NCBI GenBank assembly: GCA_031263435.1
Contig: JAISFT010000173.1
Coordinates: 1 to 5,945 of the forward strand
DNA from: Treponema sp.
GTDB lineage: Bacteria > Spirochaetota > Spirochaetia > Treponematales > Breznakiellaceae
Direction of reading: 5' to 3'
Length of the DNA: 5,945 bases
Below, piece by piece: positions 1 through 5,941 of the stretch (position 1 is its first letter; every line of letters begins with the position of its first letter). The translations under genes were made by a program, and so were the position numbers. The notes below the pieces were generated by a model, which did no database searches, was not told the DNA's origin, and saw nothing but the letters and a program-made list of their open reading frames with translations.

Positions 1-60
1 GTGCCGAAGCGACCGCACCGAAATATTCGACAGTTTGGAAAATTCCCCTATTTTGAGCAT
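1..60 (-). CDS. MerR-family transcriptional regulator, N-terminal 20 codons only (runs off the window)
   Basis: Read on the minus strand from an ATG at 60-58, the 20 codons to the window edge give KIGEFSKLSNISVRSLRH after Met-Leu. This is the start of the winged helix-turn-helix of the MerR family, whose proteins typically begin K-I-G-E-F-[AS]-K-x-[ST]-x-[VI]-S-V-[RK]-[TS]-L-R-[HY]-Y. A GGAG ribosome binding site at 71-68 lies 7 bases upstream of this ATG. An in-frame ATG at 66-64 is only 1 base from the same site, so the ATG at 60 is preferred. MerR proteins are cytoplasmic dimers that bind a dyad in a promoter and usually activate it by twisting the DNA when an effector binds. The effector-binding C-terminal domain lies outside the window, so the inducer cannot be guessed. 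The gene is divergent from polA. The family call is strong although only 20 residues are visible. Confidence 0.8.
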   Translation of the reverse strand, partial: MLKIGEFSKLSNISVRSLRH

Positions 61-82
61 GACCATTCTCCGGTATACGGTA

Positions 83-103
83 TTGTACCGACGGTCGGTA
101 CAA
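83..103. promoter_or_regulatory. Perfect 21-bp inverted repeat, probable operator of the adjacent MerR-type regulator
   Basis: The left arm TTGTACCGAC (83-92), a single central G (93) and the exact complementary right arm (94-103) make a perfect 10+1+10 dyad. It lies 23 bases upstream of the MerR-family start codon, where an autoregulatory or divergent-promoter operator is expected. On the plus strand the left arm starts with a -35-like TTGTAC, and TATACA at 110-115 could be a -10 with a long 21-bp spacer. Long spacers are typical of MerR-activated promoters, which usually have 19-20 bp. The dyad is seen directly. Binding by the neighbouring regulator is inference, and a TetR-type repressor would also fit a symmetric ACCGACGGTCGGT core. 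Confidence 0.55.
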
Positions 104-147
104 AATGAATATACAAAAACCCGCTTTTGTTGTCAATGCCATAATTT

Positions 148-165
148 GGTGCCAGGCACCTTTTT
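148..165 (+). terminator. GGTGCCAGGCACC hairpin followed by T5: short intrinsic terminator or REP-like element
   Basis: GGTGCC and GGCACC flank one A (148-160), forming a perfect 13-base palindrome followed directly by five T (161-165). As RNA it would form a 5-bp stem with a CAG loop and a U tract, the shape of a small intrinsic terminator on the plus strand. It would stop any transcript starting near the 83-103 dyad before it reached polA. From general recollection, GGTGCC-GGCACC palindromes also recur as dispersed intergenic elements in several bacterial genomes, so a REP-type repeat is an equal alternative. The short stem limits confidence in termination. Confidence 0.4.
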
Positions 166-241
166 GCGGTTTTTAGCGGATATCTGCAGGATTACGGAAA
201 AAAGTACAAGCCTTTTTTGATGAATTTTCCATGATGGAGGG

Positions 242-313
242 GCGGTGGAACCCTGCGGGGGGTTCCGGCTGCGGCGCTGGGGGGGTGCCGGAAGCCACCG
301 CAGGGCGAAGCCC
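242..313. repeat. GC-rich foldable block: branched stem-loop plus a GGGC-GAA-GCCC hairpin
   Basis: GCGGTGG (242-248) pairs with CCACCGC (295-301) to close a 60-base structure. Inside it, AACCC (249-253) pairs with GGGTT (260-264), and CCGGC (265-269) pairs with GCCGG (287-291), giving a branched fold. Next comes GGGC (303-306), loop GAA, GCCC (310-313). A G7 run lies at 279-285. Reading frames cross the block on both strands but give low-complexity Gly/Arg/Pro-rich translations without a recognisable domain, so I do not call a gene. It looks like a dispersed intergenic repeat or a structured untranslated RNA. The pairing is by eye and no folding energy was computed. Confidence 0.45.
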
Positions 314-343
314 GAGGAGGCTGGAGGCAGGGGGGGCCAGGGG

Positions 344-371
344 AACCAAAAACCCGTCAGGGTTTTTGGTT
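344..371. repeat. Long perfect hairpin, 12-bp stem and 4-base loop
   Basis: AACCAAAAACCC (344-355) and its exact complement (360-371) flank the loop GTCA. The stem contains an A5/T5 tract, and the right arm has T5 at 363-367. It is separated by only two bases from a second perfect hairpin, so the two form a tandem pair about 75-130 bases upstream of polA. No U-tract tail follows on either strand, so a simple intrinsic terminator is less likely than a structural repeat or an RNA element in the polA leader. Confidence 0.55.
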
Positions 372-373
372 TG

Positions 374-399
374 CGGGGTTTGGGGATTCCCAAACCCCG
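374..399. repeat. Second long perfect hairpin, 11-bp stem and 4-base loop
   Basis: CGGGGTTTGGG (374-384) and its exact complement (389-399) flank the loop GATT. Together with the hairpin at 344-371 this makes two near-adjacent, independently folding stem-loops with 4-base loops and unrelated stem sequences. Two such stems within 60 bases in non-coding DNA are unlikely by chance and suggest selection for structure or a transposon-derived repeat. No poly-T follows on either strand. Confidence 0.55.
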
Positions 400-474
400 G
401 CTACGGGGACATTGACCGTGGTAGCGGGCCCCCCCTTCCTAGTGAAAGTGCGGGTTTTTTGATATGGTGGATGT

Positions 475-3414
475 ATGCAGGAAAATATGCCCCTCTTTGT
501 TTTGGACGCCTATGGCCTTATCTACCGTTCTTATTTTGCGTTTATGTCCCATCCGCTGCGGAACAGCCGGGGGCATAATGTTTCTGTCCTGGTGGGTTTT
601 ACCCGGACTCTGCTTAGTCTTATGGACGAGGGGGGGCTTGGGGTTCCCGATGCGCTGGAGAAGGGTTTTTGTCTGGCCGCGGCTTTTGATTCCCGCACTC
701 CGACCTTCCGGCACAAGCTTTATGACCAATACAAGGCCAACCGGGAGAAGGCGCCGGAGGACCTGCACGATCAGGTGCCGCTGGTGGAGGAACTGCTGGA
801 GGCTCTGGGGGTGAGGGCTTTGCGGGTGGATGGTTACGAGGCGGATGATATTATCGCTACGCTGGCCGGGATCTGCCGGAAGGAAAAGCGGCGCTGTTAT
901 ATTGTTTCCAGCGACAAGGACCTGCTCCAGTTGGTGGGGGAGGGGACCTGGGAACTGCGGCCCCGTAAGTCGTCGGGCCCCGGCGGCGCGGGTCCTGCTT
1001 ATGAGCTGGTGGGTCCTGATGAGGTTAAGGCTGAGTGGGGGGTGGGCGCCGACCGGATTCTGGATCTGCTCTCCCTTGTGGGGGACAGTTCCGACAATGT
1101 TCCCGGGGTAAAGGGTATTGGGGAGAAGACGGCCGTCAAGCTTATGGCCCGCTACGGGTCCCTGGACGGGATCTACAAAAACATTGCTACCGTTGAAGGA
1201 AGTGTGGGGAAGAAGCTGGCGGAGGGGAAGGACAGCGCCTACTTTTCCAAAAAGCTTATTGCGCTGGATGACCGGGTTCCCCTTTCCGTTAAGCGTATTG
1301 ATGAGCTTGCCGCGGGGAATCTGGACCGTGCCGCGGGCGCCAGGGTTCTGTTCCGGGAGGGGGTGCTGCAGATGGCCCGCAAGCTGGACCGGAATGTGGG
1401 CGCCGGGGCCGAAGGGGCTGTGGCCGGTCCGGGGGAGGCCGGGTATCCTTCTGCGGCGCGGGACTCTGGGGCGCAGGATTCTGCGGCACAGGACTCTGAG
1501 GCGGGGGCCGAGGATATGCAGGGGATTCAAGGTGCTCAGGGTGTTCAGGGGATTATTCAAGCTCCCCGGCCCGCTGCGATTCCCGCCGAACTGCGGGGGC
1601 CCGGGACCTACGCGGCGATTCTGGACCTGGCGGAACTTAAGGCCCTGCTTGCCGCGGGGAAGAAACAGGGGCTTTTGGCCCTGGATTTTGAAACCGATTC
1701 CCTTGACGCCTGGAATGCCCAGCCTATCGGGATTTCCCTGGCCCTAAAGCCCCGGGAGGCTTTCTACGTGCCGGTGGCCCCCCACCAGGGTATTCACAGC
1801 CAGGAGGATGGGCCCGCCCCCTTCCTGGACCCGGAGAAGGTTCGGGCCCTTCTGGCCCCTCTGCTGGGGGACGAAAAGATGACCATTGCGGCCCACAACG
1901 CCAAATTCGATTACAAGGTAAGCCGGGGCTGGGGCGTTCCGCGGTGGAACTGCAAGATATGGGATACGATGGTGGCCGCCTGGCTGGTGGACCCGGAACG
2001 GAACAACTATTCCCTGGATTCCCTTTCATCCTACCATCTGGACTACCACGATGCCGTGGCTTACAACGATGTGGTGCCCAAGGACCGTACCTTTGACGCG
2101 GTGCCGCTGGAGACGGCGACCCGCTATTCCGCGGAGGATGTGGACCTGTGTTTGAGGATGCGGCAGTATCTGATGCCCGCCCTTGAGGCGGGGGGGGCTC
2201 CTGAACTTTTTGACCGGCTGGAAATGCCCCTGCTCCCCATTCTTGCGGAGATGGAGGGGGAGGGCATCAAGATTGAGCCGAAGGTTCTTAAGGATTACGG
2301 AGAGGAGCTGGGGATAGAACTGGCCCAGGTGGAAAAGAATACCTACGATCTGGTGGGGCACGAGTTTAACCTGGGTTCCCCCAAGCAGCTTCAGGAGGTG
2401 CTTTTTACCGAGCGGCAGCTTAAGCCCGGCAAGAAGACAAAAACCGGTTATTCCACCGATATGGCGGTGCTGGAAGACCTGGCCCGGGAAGATCCGGTCC
2501 CCGCCCTTATTCTGCGGCACCGGACTCTGTCAAAGCTTAAGTCTACCTATGTGGATACCCTGGTGGAGCAGGCGGATCGCCAGGGCAGACTCCACACCAA
2601 TTTTATGCAGACCGGGACCGCCACCGGGCGGCTTTCCAGCAAGGAGCCCAATCTTCAAAACATCCCTATCCGGGATGAGGAGGGCCGCCGGATCCGGGAG
2701 GCCTTTGTGGCCCGTCCGGGGAATCTCCTGGTCAGCGCGGACTACAGTCAGATAGAGCTGGTGATCCTGGCCCATCTTTCCGGGGACGAAAATTTGGTTT
2801 CCAGTTTCCGCGAGGGCAAGGATGTTCATGCCCGTACTGCCTCCCTTATCTTTGGGATGGACGAGGACCAGGTGGACAGCGGCCGGCGGCGGATCGCCAA
2901 GACTATCAACTTTGGGGTTATGTACGGGATGAGCGCCTTCCGCCTGGCCAACGAGCTCAGCATTACCCGTACCGAGGCCGCGGCATTTATTGACGCCTAC
3001 TTTAAGACCTATTCCGGGGTCAGCCGCTTTATCAACGAGCTTATTGATAAGACCGGGCGGACCGGCTATGCCTCTACCATCCTGGGAAGGCGGCGCTACA
3101 TTCCGGCGATCAACTCCCGGAACAAGACCGAAAAGGCCGCGGCGGAACGGGTGGCGGTGAATACCCCCATCCAGGGTTCGGCAGCGGACATCGTTAAGAC
3201 TGCCATGCTCAAGGTGGACCAGGCCCTAAGGACTGCAAAGAGTCCCGCGAAGCTGCTCCTTCAGGTTCACGATGAACTTATTCTGGAATGTCCCAGGGCG
3301 GAGGCCCCGGCCACAGCGGAACTGGTGCGGAAGGTGATGGAGGGGGCCGTATCCCTTTCCATCCCCCTGCGGGTCAGCGTGGAAACCGGCAAACGCTGGG
3401 GAGACTTCCACTGA
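475..3414 (+). CDS. polA: DNA polymerase I (5'-3' exonuclease, 3'-5' proofreading exonuclease, polymerase)
   Basis: This is a cytoplasmic repair and replication polymerase that removes RNA primers, fills gaps and proofreads. The 979 residues slightly exceed the 928 of the E. coli enzyme. The 5'-3' exonuclease domain (about 6-305) shows D11, GYEADD (120-125), SSDKDL (145-150) and GDSSDNVPGVKGIGEKTA (203-220, helix-hairpin-helix). The proofreading domain (about 375-570) keeps all its catalytic acids: D404 and E406 in DFET, D479 in AKFDY, and Y551 and D555 in YSAED. The polymerase domain shows TATGRLSS and PNLQNIPIR (715-733), motif A DYSQIEL with D756, motif B RRIAKTINFGVMYG (805-818; K809, F813, Y817) and motif C VHDE (931-934). 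V763 follows DYSQIEL where most bacterial PolA have Arg. The linker at 308-365 is low-complexity. GGTGG (466-470) is 4 bases before the chosen ATG. An in-frame ATG at 487, after AGGA (479-482), is a real alternative. Confidence 0.98.
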   Translation: MQENMPLFVLDAYGLIYRSYFAFMSHPLRNSRGHNVSVLVGFTRTLLSLMDEGGLGVPDALEKGFCLAAAFDSRTPTFRHKLYDQYKANREKAPEDLHDQVPLVEELLEALGVRALRVDGYEADDIIATLAGICRKEKRRCYIVSSDKDLLQLVGEGTWELRPRKSSGPGGAGPAYELVGPDEVKAEWGVGADRILDLLSLVGDSSDNVPGVKGIGEKTAVKLMARYGSLDGIYKNIATVEGSVGKKLAEGKDSAYFSKKLIALDDRVPLSVKRIDELAAGNLDRAAGARVLFREGVLQMARKLDRNVGAGAEGAVAGPGEAGYPSAARDSGAQDSAAQDSEAGAEDMQGIQGAQGVQGIIQAPRPAAIPAELRGPGTYAAILDLAELKALLAAGKKQGLLALDFETDSLDAWNAQPIGISLALKPREAFYVPVAPHQGIHSQEDGPAPFLDPEKVRALLAPLLGDEKMTIAAHNAKFDYKVSRGWGVPRWNCKIWDTMVAAWLVDPERNNYSLDSLSSYHLDYHDAVAYNDVVPKDRTFDAVPLETATRYSAEDVDLCLRMRQYLMPALEAGGAPELFDRLEMPLLPILAEMEGEGIKIEPKVLKDYGEELGIELAQVEKNTYDLVGHEFNLGSPKQLQEVLFTERQLKPGKKTKTGYSTDMAVLEDLAREDPVPALILRHRTLSKLKSTYVDTLVEQADRQGRLHTNFMQTGTATGRLSSKEPNLQNIPIRDEEGRRIREAFVARPGNLLVSADYSQIELVILAHLSGDENLVSSFREGKDVHARTASLIFGMDEDQVDSGRRRIAKTINFGVMYGMSAFRLANELSITRTEAAAFIDAYFKTYSGVSRFINELIDKTGRTGYASTILGRRRYIPAINSRNKTEKAAAERVAVNTPIQGSAADIVKTAMLKVDQALRTAKSPAKLLLQVHDELILECPRAEAPATAELVRKVMEGAVSLSIPLRVSVETGKRWGDFH
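1456..1554 (+). repeat. In-frame tandem repeats in the PolA interdomain linker
   Basis: Two short repeat tracts lie in phase with the reading frame. Three 15-bp units at 1456-1500 encode ARDSG-AQDSA-AQDSE (residues 328-342). Four 9-bp units at 1519-1554 encode QGI-QGA-QGV-QGI (349-360). They sit between the 5'-3' exonuclease and proofreading domains, where a flexible tether is tolerated. Because 9- and 15-bp units are multiples of three, copy-number slippage would change tether length without breaking the frame. Confidence 0.7.
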
Positions 3415-3460
3415 TGTTTTTATTGATGTTTTCACCGATGAGTTTTATTGATGGGTATTA
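3411..3460 (+). repeat. Four imperfect 12-13 bp direct repeats bridging the polA stop and the next start codon
   Basis: The units are CTGATGTTTTTA (3411-3422), TTGATGTTTTCA (3423-3434), CCGATGAGTTTTA (3435-3447) and TTGATGGGTATTA (3448-3460). Each carries GATG at the same place. The first contains the polA stop as TGATG, and the last supplies the TTG and ATG at which the downstream frame opens. The region has no strong Shine-Dalgarno sequence. The first three ATGs share one frame, which opens a 15-codon peptide (3414-3461, starting MFLLMFSPMS and ending at a TAA). The fourth ATG is in the frame of the downstream gene. The pattern suggests slippage-driven duplication and possible translational coupling. 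Confidence 0.6.
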
Positions 3461-4494
3461 AAGCTATGGATATTAAAGATCGGCCCTATTTTATTGCCCG
3501 GCTTGTTTCCTGGCACGAGGAAAATCGGCACGAGCGGATCCTCAACGCCGTAGAAAAGCTGGGCCGGGAACACTGGGATTATGAGATTGCCAGTTACTAT
3601 GCCAGGGCTTTGAACAATCTGAAACGCTACAAGGACGCCCTGGATATTCTTCTCGATCACAAAGAGGAGGGCAAAAACGACGGGGTCTGGTATTTCCGCG
3701 TTGGTTATTCCCTTTACTACATGAACAGGGAGGCGGAGGCCGCGGAATTTCTTCTCAAAGCCATTGAACTTGGGGATGATGACGAGAGTACCCGGTTTTT
3801 GCTGCAGGCAAGCGTTGAGGAATCCAATCTCCGGCACACACAGAACAACCGGGAATACCACCCGGAACTCTACTCCGGCGAAGAGCTTTTGGCCCTGGAA
3901 ACCCATATCGAAAAATATTTTGGTTCTTACCAGAATGTCTACCACGAGATTGAGTCCCCCGATATCCATGTTGATATTGCGGTTATTGAACCCTGCCCGC
4001 AGCGGAACTACTATGTGCTGGTAACTATGGGCATGGGGGCCCACAGGATGAAGGTTCCCCCCGGTTCACAGGGCCAGGACCGGGCGGAACTTATGGTCTG
4101 CCTGCCCCCGGAGTGGAACCTGGACAAGCTGGACGATGAGAAGTGGTACTGGCCCCTGCGCTGGCTCAAGATCCTGGCCCGGCTTCCCGTCAACGAAAAT
4201 ACCTGGCTTGGCTGGGGCCATACCATTCCCAACGGCGAGCCCTTCGCAAACAACACCAAGCTCTGCACTATTTTGCTGCTCAACCCCGGGGCCTTTGGGG
4301 AAAAATCGGCGCATTGTGCCCTGCCCGGCGGGGAGCGGATCAATTTTTACCAGATGGTTCCCCTTTATGACGAGGAAACCCAGTTCAAAATAAAAAACAA
4401 CGCCCAGATCTTTCTGCGTTTTCTGGACCAGGAAGCCCTGGAGTACGTGCGGATTGACCGGGAAAACATCTGCGACGACACCATCACCTTTTAA
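3451..4494 (+). CDS. TPR-repeat protein with C-terminal Suppressor-of-Fused (SUFU) domain
   Basis: This is a soluble 347-residue protein with no signal peptide or membrane segment. The N-terminal part (about 27-110) is helical with at least two TPR-like units: one around YEIASYYARALNNLKRYKDA, the second around VWYFRVGYSLYYMNREAEAA with a following AIELGDDD. Residues from about 147 to 326 match the SUFU family: a VDIAVIEP strand, a YYVLVTMGMG strand, AELMVCLPPEW, then GWGHTIPNGEPF (254-265) and TKLCTILLLNPG. SUFU was named for the Hedgehog-pathway regulator. Bacterial members have been proposed as immunity proteins in polymorphic-toxin systems. Here the TPR part suggests a protein-binding scaffold, and the binding partner is unknown. 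The start is uncertain: TTG 3448, ATG 3451 and ATG 3466 are in frame and none has a strong ribosome binding site. Only 36 bases separate it from the polA stop, so co-transcription and coupling are likely. Confidence 0.8.
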   Translation: MGIKAMDIKDRPYFIARLVSWHEENRHERILNAVEKLGREHWDYEIASYYARALNNLKRYKDALDILLDHKEEGKNDGVWYFRVGYSLYYMNREAEAAEFLLKAIELGDDDESTRFLLQASVEESNLRHTQNNREYHPELYSGEELLALETHIEKYFGSYQNVYHEIESPDIHVDIAVIEPCPQRNYYVLVTMGMGAHRMKVPPGSQGQDRAELMVCLPPEWNLDKLDDEKWYWPLRWLKILARLPVNENTWLGWGHTIPNGEPFANNTKLCTILLLNPGAFGEKSAHCALPGGERINFYQMVPLYDEETQFKIKNNAQIFLRFLDQEALEYVRIDRENICDDTITF

Positions 4495-4500
4495 GGAGGG
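4493..4500 (+). other. Shine-Dalgarno-like AAGGAGGG with no start codon after it
   Basis: A near-perfect ribosome binding sequence overlaps the stop codon of the TPR-SUFU gene, in the position expected for a third gene of a tightly packed operon. No ATG, GTG or TTG follows within 4-12 bases on the plus strand, and the DNA beyond is the 3' end of a convergent gene. It may be a leftover from a lost downstream gene or chance in GC-rich DNA. Confidence 0.25.
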
Positions 4501-4501
4501 G

Positions 4502-5941
4502 TCATAGGCCGTAAAGTACCACTGGTATCAGCATTACTGTCGGCCGCCCCGTGGGTACAATCTCGACAATGATCCGGTTGACCGATGCGATCTCCCCGTC
4601 GGCGGTCAGAACCAGATCGAAACTTTCCTCGTTTACCGTACAGCCCGAAGGGGTCATAACCGCGATATGCCGCGGTCCCTTTACCAGGCGGATTCCCGCG
4701 GGCAGGATGTAACGGATGTCGTAGTGCTGCTGGTTCGGCATCTTGTTGATGATCTTTATCCTGACGCCGAGTTCTTCCCCTCCGCGGATTTCTATGCCGC
4801 CGGGGAATTTGACCAGGGCCCTGGCGTGGATAAAATCGTAGTCAATGGAGCCGTCGATGCCCGCAAACCACTCTTTGAACCCTGCGTTGGCGCAGAGGGA
4901 TTCCTTTTTCAGACCGTCTAAATCGGTGGGACCGCTGCCGATGCTTATACCGGTATTATGGGCCAGCAGCACCTGGCGCGTCATGTAAAGCGTCCGGTTC
5001 GCAAGTTCCGTACAGGTCGGCGGCAAATTCCAGATAGACCCCCTGTCTATGGCGACACTGATAATATCGTCCCCCACATAGGCGATCCAGTCTTTGGGGA
5101 TGTTTTCGTAACCGCCGGTGATTCCCATGATGGACCCCAGGGTGGCGCCGGTGCAGTCCGTATCATCGCCGCAGCTTACCGCGACAAGCAGGGATTTTTT
5201 GAAATCCCCTTCGCCGTAAAGCCAGCCGATTACCACATACGCCACATTTGCCGGCGCCTGGAACCAGCCCAGATCCTCGCTGTCCTTAAGCACCTGTTCC
5301 CGGACCGTCTTCCAGTCAAGCTTCTTGTGGTACCCGTCCAGAACTATTCTGATGCTCCTGGCAACCCGGCAGTCTTCCGGCAGGTACGAAAGGCCGATGC
5401 CGATAAGCTTTTCCCGGTCCTTTTCAACAAAGGCGGCGCTTTCCACCGTGGCGGTAAAAATTTCCGCATAGGTCCCCTCCCCCGTTCCGTGGTCCACACA
5501 GGCATCGTAATACGCGTAGCGGGTTACCAGATCCGGCCTGCCCGGAGTACAGCAGGCCCATATTTCCGAACGGATCCACGCCCCGTTTGAATGTTTCCAC
5601 GCGTTGTTATAATCCCCCGACAGGGGAGGCGTAAGCCCCGCCTTCATATTGTTCTTCCCGATTCCGTATTCATTCCAGTTGGGGGGAATGTAGTTGATCC
5701 AGTATTCCCCCAGGACCCGCTCGTTAATTCCCAGGGGACCGTAATTTTCAAGGGCCCGGAGCCAGATAAGCTGAAGGTCCAGGTCGTCGTTGGGAAGGGG
5801 TTTACCGGGGGGCGAATTGAAACCCGTAACATCCAGCAATTCCTTGCGCCCCTCGAAAGGCGTACCCAGCGTCCCCCCAATGTTTTTACCAGTCCAGCAC
5901 GCGTAAATTTTGTCCAGAAGTTCCTTCTCGTTAAATTGCAT
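4502..5941 (-). CDS. ADP-ribosylglycohydrolase-family protein with beta-rich C-terminal extension
   Basis: This 479-residue cytoplasmic protein has the ADP-ribosylglycohydrolase (ARH / DraG / crystallin J1) fold in about residues 5-320. Visible hallmarks are GKNIGGTLGTPFEG (18-31), NDDLDLQLIWL (51-61) at the usual TDDT position, DHGTGEGTYAEIFTATVESA (150-169) and CGDDTDCTGATLGSIMG (257-273), matching the family's GGDTDT metal site (D260, D262). The family uses two Mg ions to hydrolyse N- or O-glycosidic bonds of ADP-ribose. In this protein Asn and Leu replace the two Thr of TDDT, so the substrate may differ. Residues about 340-479 form an extra region predicted to be beta-rich (for example LGVRIKIINKMPNQQHYDIR), resembling an Ig-like domain but unassigned. 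The ATG at 5941 fits the family N-terminus; its ribosome binding site lies outside the window. The gene converges on the TPR-SUFU gene with a 7-base gap and no visible terminator. Confidence 0.85.
   Translation of the reverse strand: MQFNEKELLDKIYACWTGKNIGGTLGTPFEGRKELLDVTGFNSPPGKPLPNDDLDLQLIWLRALENYGPLGINERVLGEYWINYIPPNWNEYGIGKNNMKAGLTPPLSGDYNNAWKHSNGAWIRSEIWACCTPGRPDLVTRYAYYDACVDHGTGEGTYAEIFTATVESAAFVEKDREKLIGIGLSYLPEDCRVARSIRIVLDGYHKKLDWKTVREQVLKDSEDLGWFQAPANVAYVVIGWLYGEGDFKKSLLVAVSCGDDTDCTGATLGSIMGITGGYENIPKDWIAYVGDDIISVAIDRGSIWNLPPTCTELANRTLYMTRQVLLAHNTGISIGSGPTDLDGLKKESLCANAGFKEWFAGIDGSIDYDFIHARALVKFPGGIEIRGGEELGVRIKIINKMPNQQHYDIRYILPAGIRLVKGPRHIAVMTPSGCTVNEESFDLVLTADGEIASVNRIIVEIVPTGRPTVMLIPVVLYGL

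Larger units (their letters stand above)
61..474. other. Intergenic region between the divergent MerR-type gene and polA
   Basis: This 414-base stretch contains no gene I can support. Its left half (61-230) is AT-richer and holds the dyad at 83-103 and the GGTGCC hairpin. Its right half (231-440) is very GC-rich with tandem stem-loops, G7 runs at 279-285 and 330-336 and a C7 run at 429-435. A 23-codon open frame (105-176, starting MNIQKPAFVV) begins two bases after the dyad but has no good ribosome binding site and runs through the hairpin, so it is not called. For polA, TTGACC at 412-417 could be a -35, but no convincing -10 follows at 16-18 bp. Confidence 0.6.

Noticed and set aside
72..103. 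Minus-strand promoter with TTGTAC (103-98) and TATACC (77-72), 20-bp spacer, for the MerR gene
   Set aside because: Transcription would start near 65, downstream of the gene's own GGAG site at 71-68, so the mRNA would lack its ribosome binding site.
133..393. 86-codon minus-strand open frame across the structured block
   Set aside because: It gives a Pro-rich translation that follows the repeat composition, with no domain. More likely a repeat read-through than a gene.
412..441. Possible polA promoter starting at TTGACC (412-417)
   Set aside because: The -35 is good, but the hexamers at 16-18 bp spacing are C-rich and do not resemble TATAAT, so the promoter cannot be supported.
231..578. 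115-codon plus-strand open frame overlapping the structured block and the polA start
   Set aside because: The translation is Gly/Arg-rich from the GC-rich hairpin block and continues out of frame into polA. No domain and no separate evidence of translation.
439..1560. 373-codon open frame on the minus strand opposite polA
   Set aside because: It is antisense to a certain polA coding region, and its translation is Pro/Arg/His-rich low complexity without a domain. This is the usual shadow in GC-rich DNA.
4517..4527. TACCA-C-TGGTA palindrome near the convergent junction as a terminator
   Set aside because: The stem is only five AT-containing base pairs, has no T tract on either side and lies in coding sequence.
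4958..5590. 210-codon plus-strand open frame opposite the glycohydrolase gene
   Set aside because: The opposite strand encodes clear ADP-ribosylglycohydrolase motifs through this stretch, and the plus-strand translation shows no recognisable family.
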